Assembly: GCA_022605405.1 (NCBI GenBank)
Contig: JABYQQ010000037.1
Location: forward strand, 143,067 to 207,066
DNA: 64,000 bases
Direction: 5' to 3'
Source of the DNA: Earliella scabrosa
Lineage: Eukaryota; Basidiomycota; Agaricomycetes; Polyporales; Polyporaceae
This document shows positions 59,801 through 64,000 of this stretch, piece after piece (the stretch's first letter is position 1; each line of letters opens with the position of its first letter). The notes under the pieces are model-generated. The model did not search any database and was not told where the DNA came from. It was given only the letters and a program-made list of their open reading frames with translations. The position numbers and the translations under genes are program-made.

Positions 59801-60197
59801 CTCATCGCGTCGGTGCACGCGCAAACGTCCGGCCACGACGTCTTCACGTTCGAGATGCTGTACGACACATTCAAGAGCCAGCTGCGCACGTCGCAATCTG
59901 CACCCGTGCAGATCGAGGGCGGTGGTATCGGGATGGTCCGCTGCAGCCGCGAGGTGCTCTTTTCGGTACGTCATCCACGATAGAGCTGCACCTTTCTCGC
60001 GAGATGCTCACTGTTGACGTGGTCAGGCATTCGAGCGGCTTGTGGATTTGCACGTGTTCATGCCTGCGGCCGCCCCTTCGGCGAGCATTGGGAAGGTGTT
60101 TGCGTTGCACCGGAGTACGGTGGATAGGTTCGCGGTGCGGAAGGCGGTCGACACGATCGGACAGCTGAATCTGAAGAAGTGGCTTACGAAGGCGTAG
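56860..60197 (+). CDS. ORC4: Origin recognition complex subunit 4 with AT-hook N-terminal extension
   Basis: Eight exons (56860-57192, 57266-57358, 57414-57560, 57619-58674, 58731-59531, 59598-59706, 59775-59965, 60027-60197) give about 966 aa, roughly twice the animal Orc4. The first about 500 residues are a Pro/Lys/Arg-rich extension with AT-hook-like cores (KKRGRAAK, RKRGRPAKL, TRGRRK). The AAA+ module has Walker A LLIGPSGSGKTQ, Walker B-like TIVVLDGFDLFA and a sensor-like LEKRVKSRFSGR block. An acidic insert lies at about residues 585-640. The C-terminal winged helix begins LPYPAVCLLIASVHAQ and ends GQLNLKKWLTKA. It should act in ORC at replication origins. The acceptor of exon 6 is uncertain (59598 or about 59570); both keep the frame. 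The start at 56860 gives MPPKRKAAG; an in-frame upstream ATG at 56764 is also possible. Confidence 0.93.
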
Positions 60198-60830
60198 AGA
60201 TGCGGTCGCTGTTGGGTTTGTGTACCTTGGGATCTTGCTATCTTGCTGACTCGATCTTGGCTGTATCACTAGTGTAGAATCGTGTATCATAGGCGTTGTA
60301 GTAGAGCTGAGAACCTCATCGACATTCTCATCATATCACCTGCAAATGCAAGTCACTCTTCCTGTCAGTGCTCTTTCTCCCTCACTTCCACTATCATCGG
60401 CCCTCATCGCGCTCTCTTGCCGGCCTGTGGTAAGTTTCCATAGCCCAGTCCTAGAGCTCTATTGCCAATGGCAGATCGGGTGACAACCTTGAAGTGAACG
60501 CAGCAAAGGCGTGGGCAGAGGGACACAGCTGATCAGCGACGCGCTTCGGAGGGGGTGGTCGGAGAAACACGCACACCACACGCGTCGTATACACGCGTCG
60601 AGGGTGTGACGAACGCGTGTTGTCTGTGACTGGACGCATTGTTCCCACGGTGGACCGCGCCTCGTCGCCTCAATAGGCCTGCGATAGCAGCTCTTCTCTG
60701 CACGACGACGTTCCCTTCATCCACACGCCCCCCTCTTCACCCGCTCCTGCTCCCCGCTCTCCGTTCGATCTCCGTGCGACGCGCAGACAAGACAGACAAC
60801 GTTGAACGACCCCGAAACAATACCGCAACC
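60198..60830. other. Intergenic region
   Basis: About 630 bp holds the ORC4 3' end and the promoter and leader of the next gene. The frame of the next gene is open upstream to 60639 but contains no ATG before 60831. I see no separate gene. Confidence 0.5.
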
Positions 60831-62419
60831 ATGGTCTTCGGTTTCTTCTCACGGAAGCCACAACCGCCACCAGAGACGGTCCCCCTCCCGCCCTCGCCCT
60901 CCGCATCGACCTCAAATCAAAATCAGTCGCCGGGCACGAAGGTAGAGAAGAATGTCCAGCTGCGCACGCCCTCACCCTCCGTTGACTCGGCCTCTGCTGC
61001 CCACGGCAAGGTACGCTCTGCCTCGCCGACCACAAAGATCTCCCGTCTCTCCATCGAAGAACGCCAGTCCTCGCCCACCCGTCGCGGCTCCCTCTCAGGC
61101 GGGATCCGCACCGCCGTTGCACCAAACCCCGAGTTCGTGCCCCCAGAGCCCACCGTCGAGTCCTTGACCACGCACATCGGCGCGATCCCCGCCAAGACGC
61201 TCCACGCGTACGTCCTCGCGCGCATTCCGCGCACAGAGCCGGACGCGCTCCCCGTCCTCTCTGCCTTCTTCTCCGAACTCGCCCCACCGCAGCGGCTGCA
61301 CTGCGTGCGGTGCCACAAGGACTACGCCGAGGTCGAGAATGACGACAGAAGCTGCCTCGTCCCGCACGACGACGAGAGTGCCGAGGTCGAGCGCGTGGGC
61401 ACCGCCAAGCGCCCGAATCGCGTGCCGGGCACGGTGGGCACGACCTTCGAGACCCTCTGGGGCTGTTGCGGGAAGATTGTCGAGGGCGACGGGGACCAGG
61501 GTCCGCCGGACGGCTGGTGCTACGAGGGAAAGCACACGGTGCGTGTCCGCTGCATTCCTGTCGTTGGCGCAAGCGCTGAGCGCTGTATGTCCGTGTCGCG
61601 TTGCCGTCGCGTTCGGTCGGGCTCTGCCTGCAGACGGACATCAAGCGCGCGAGGTTCCGCGCAGACTCGACGCCTCACGACGATAAGCTCGTGTCGTGCC
61701 TGCGGCTCAACTGCCATGGCATCCGCGCACAATTGCCACGCGGGCCGCGCTCGATGCGCAAGCGGCCGCGGAGCATGAACCTCAAGGAGGCGAGCACAGA
61801 CGACGACGAGGGGAGCGAGGGGGGCACAGACAGCGGGATGGACGAGATCGTGGGCAAGAGCGCGAGCACGGCTGGGCGGGGCCGCAAGGGCAAAGGCAAG
61901 GCCAAAGCGGAGGACGGCGACAGGATGGACGTGGACGAGAGCGCGAGCGTTGCGGGCAGCGTGCGGAGCCGCGGACGTCCACCCAAATCAAAGGCGCAAC
62001 AAGCTCAGACTCCGGGGAGCGCGGCGCGACGGCGCGTGCGCGTGATGGAGTCCAAGGTCGTGCCCGGGACGGACGGCGAGGACGAGGACGCGACGTCGGT
62101 CAGGTCTGCGCCGACTGGTCCTGCGAAGCGGCGCGGGCGTCCGCCGAAGAGCAAGGCGGAGATCACGGACTCGGACCGCGAGATGGCGGTCGAGGGCACG
62201 CCGGGCGCGTCGAAGGGGAAGGAGAAGGCGAAGCCGCGCCCGCGGTCGCTCAGTCGCACGCGGCCTGGAGAGATGAGCGACGCGAGTGTCACAGCGGGGA
62301 TGAAGCCGAAGTCGCGCGCGAAGAAGGCGAGAGAGGCGAATGCGCGAGACCTTGAGGCCGAGGGCGCGGATGGCGACGACGAGAAGCCGAAGAAGAGGAG
62401 AAAGGTTGTGAACGCCTGA
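60831..62419 (+). CDS. Nuclear-type protein with Cys/His cluster and AT-hooks, function unknown
   Basis: Two exons (60831-61538, 61634-62419) give 497 aa. The start has a strong context (caaccATGG). After a Ser/Pro-rich N-terminus comes a helical segment (VESLTTHIGAIPAKTLHAYV). Next is a Cys/His cluster that could bind zinc: CVRCHKDY, RSCLVPH, then WGCCGK and WCYEGKH, spread over about 85 residues. The C-terminal half is highly charged, with two AT-hook cores (SRGRPPKSK and KRRGRPPKSK) and nuclear-localisation-like runs (KPKKRRK). It probably binds DNA in the nucleus (inference). I recognise no named family. Confidence 0.8.
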
Positions 62420-63252
62420 GCGGGCGGGTCGTGCTCGTTGGTTTTTCGGTGTGAGAAACGGCTCTCTGTTCTGTGGTGCGTCGTTTCTCCGCCGGAGCAT
62501 GCCTTGTCTGCGTGTGCTGAGTGCTCCTGCCGCAGATCCTGCATTTGTACACCGTGTTGTGCACGTACTTTATTCGATATCCCGTTATGCGGCCCGCAGG
62601 GTCGGGCAACGGCCTAGTAAGTTAATGATCGCTCTGCGGACATCGCTCGCTATAATCCTGAATACTACTTACTACCGCACACCGCACACTCGTTCTGCAC
62701 CAGTCATACTATGTTCTTGTATCTACCTGTGTTCCTGAATGCTAACATACACGATGCGTGTGCCGCGCTGTGTGACGACTCACCTCAAGTGTAGTGTATG
62801 CGCGACGCGTCTGTACCCCTCGCAATTACCGCAGCTACGAAGCTTGGCTCACTCCCTCGTGCCCTTTGCGCTGTATGACTCGACCGATCAGGTCATCGAG
62901 ATCACCGCGCGATGGCTTAGTTGGGACCTCGAGGTGCTGCAGCACAATTACCGTTGTTGGAGTGGCACCGGCCTAGAGGCCATAAATACCTCGGTCGATG
63001 CCCATTTCTTTGACCACTTCTTGCCTCCCATTTTCATCCTCCTCCTCTCTTAGGCCCGGTTTTGCAGACCGTCCAGAGGCCATAAAACCCGCAGACGGAT
63101 ATAGCTTTGCAGCCCTGCAACGGCGAGGTCGGTAATACGCAAGCGCAGCCTTCCTCGCGCCACCGCTTCCGAGCGCGAGCTGACTCGCGTACCTCTTCTC
63201 GACGCGTCTCCCGTCCCACTCTGCACGCACGTATATAGACTCAATTGAACAC
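62420..63252. other. Intergenic region
   Basis: About 830 bp with AT-rich TATA-like stretches (cataaatac near 62980, cataaaac near 63080, gtatatag at 63231). No gene-like ORF was found. Confidence 0.45.
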
Positions 63253-63792
63253 ATGGACACACCCAACGCCCAAGCTGCCACGGACCAGCGTACCGTCCAG
63301 ATCACCGTGAACGCGTCCTCCAACGCCAACACGACCGCGAACGCGATCGACGCCACAGACGCGACCAATTGGCCCCCTAAGGACGGTTGGTTCACGTTCC
63401 CTCCATTCCCCAAGCCTCCGCCCGGCGTCGAGATCGTGCTGTTCAAGGACTTCAAGCCCCTCGGGATCCACATCCTCCCAGAGCCCGACACGAACTCGGA
63501 CGACGAAGATAAGCCGAGCCTCCCCGGAGAGCGGGTCGAACGCGACGCGCTGGGTGTCCCGACGGTGACCTTGCGCGTGCACCACGACAACACGGGGATG
63601 GGGAAGAAGAAGCGAAAGGCGAGGACGAAGATGGGCGCGAATGGGCAGCCGGTGAGGGTGATGTGGTTCGAGGAGTGGGCGGAGATTGAGAACTCGAGGA
63701 CTTGGCGAGGGGGTTTGATGCCGGCTGCTGCTATCGGCTCGGGTGCAGAGTGCGATAGTACCATTGGAAAGAGAATCGTTAGTGCACCATAG
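63253..63792 (+). CDS. Small protein of unknown function
   Basis: This is a single-exon ORF of 179 aa. The N-terminus is Asn/Thr/Ala-rich. A Pro/Phe/Trp block (WPPKDGWFTFPPFPKPPPG) precedes VEIVLFKDFKPLGIHI, an acidic stretch, GVPTVTLRVHHD, a basic run (KKKRKARTK) and VMWFEEWAEIE. Proteins of this layout seem common in mushroom genomes, but I cannot name a function. A TATA box at 63232 lies only about 20 bp from the ATG, so transcription may start from another element upstream. Confidence 0.6.
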   Translation: MDTPNAQAATDQRTVQITVNASSNANTTANAIDATDATNWPPKDGWFTFPPFPKPPPGVEIVLFKDFKPLGIHILPEPDTNSDDEDKPSLPGERVERDALGVPTVTLRVHHDNTGMGKKKRKARTKMGANGQPVRVMWFEEWAEIENSRTWRGGLMPAAAIGSGAECDSTIGKRIVSAP

Positions 63793-64000
63793 GGCTATAT
63801 ACTCACACTGGGAGCGTGCTCAGGATCATGTGTGGAGGTGAGTGAGTGCGCTGTCTGTTTCACACTGACTACGTGTGTCTCGAGGTTCGCAGACACGCAC
63901 TCAGAGAGATTCGTGCACCCATCGAGACCGTGTATATAGGATACAGACTCAAATATAATTTGTTCTACGGCTCTCATTCTCGACGATGGACGTTTGTGAG
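63793..64000. other. Window end, non-coding
   Basis: I see no gene. A TATA-like gtatatagg occurs near 63932. Confidence 0.4.

Overview
The window is a gene-dense stretch of a basidiomycete nuclear genome, most likely an Agaricomycete. The signs are genes split by many short GT-AG introns (mostly about 45-110 bp), high GC content, a cluster of single-pass membrane proteins typical of mushroom-forming fungi, and a DUF3632-type fungal gene. I saw no virus, plasmid, rRNA, tRNA or CRISPR array.

Left arm (1-14.3 kb). Three paralogous single-span membrane proteins (120-1700 minus, 2730-4293 plus, 4824-6519 minus) share an ectodomain, one transmembrane helix and a low-complexity tail that ends in a PPxY motif. 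A stomatin/band-7 gene (7821-9604 minus) and a nine-exon cofactor-independent phosphoglycerate mutase (11543-13562 minus) follow.

Centre (14.3-46 kb). A full-length neurofibromin/IRA RasGAP gene lies on the minus strand (14284-24191). Its 5' part plus a spacer of about 8.5-9 kb forms a tandem array: unit A 22245-33087, unit B 33088-43744 and a partial unit C 43745-45951. Units B and C each carry the first five coding exons plus the start of the sixth. The reading frame then runs into the same foreign tail, giving predicted proteins of about 590 and 603 residues without a GAP domain. Substitutions I compared by eye in the coding exons of the copies are synonymous, although blocks of identity are patchy. 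Each spacer holds one intact ORF of 282 aa (29589-30437 and 40224-41072) and minisatellites that differ in copy number between units. This array is the most unusual part of the window.

Right arm (46-64 kb). Here lie a three-RRM Ngr1/Nam8-type RNA-binding protein (47447-50558), eIF3b (51189-53806), a short-chain dehydrogenase with a possible mitochondrial leader (54139-55293), a decayed DUF3632 gene (55538-56620 minus), ORC4 with an AT-hook-bearing N-terminal extension (56860-60197), a nuclear-looking AT-hook/Cys-His protein (60831-62419) and a small unknown gene (63253-63792). Apart from the array and the membrane-protein cluster, these are unrelated housekeeping genes. Exon boundaries were worked out by hand from splice consensus, frame continuity and family similarity; no transcript data or database search was available.
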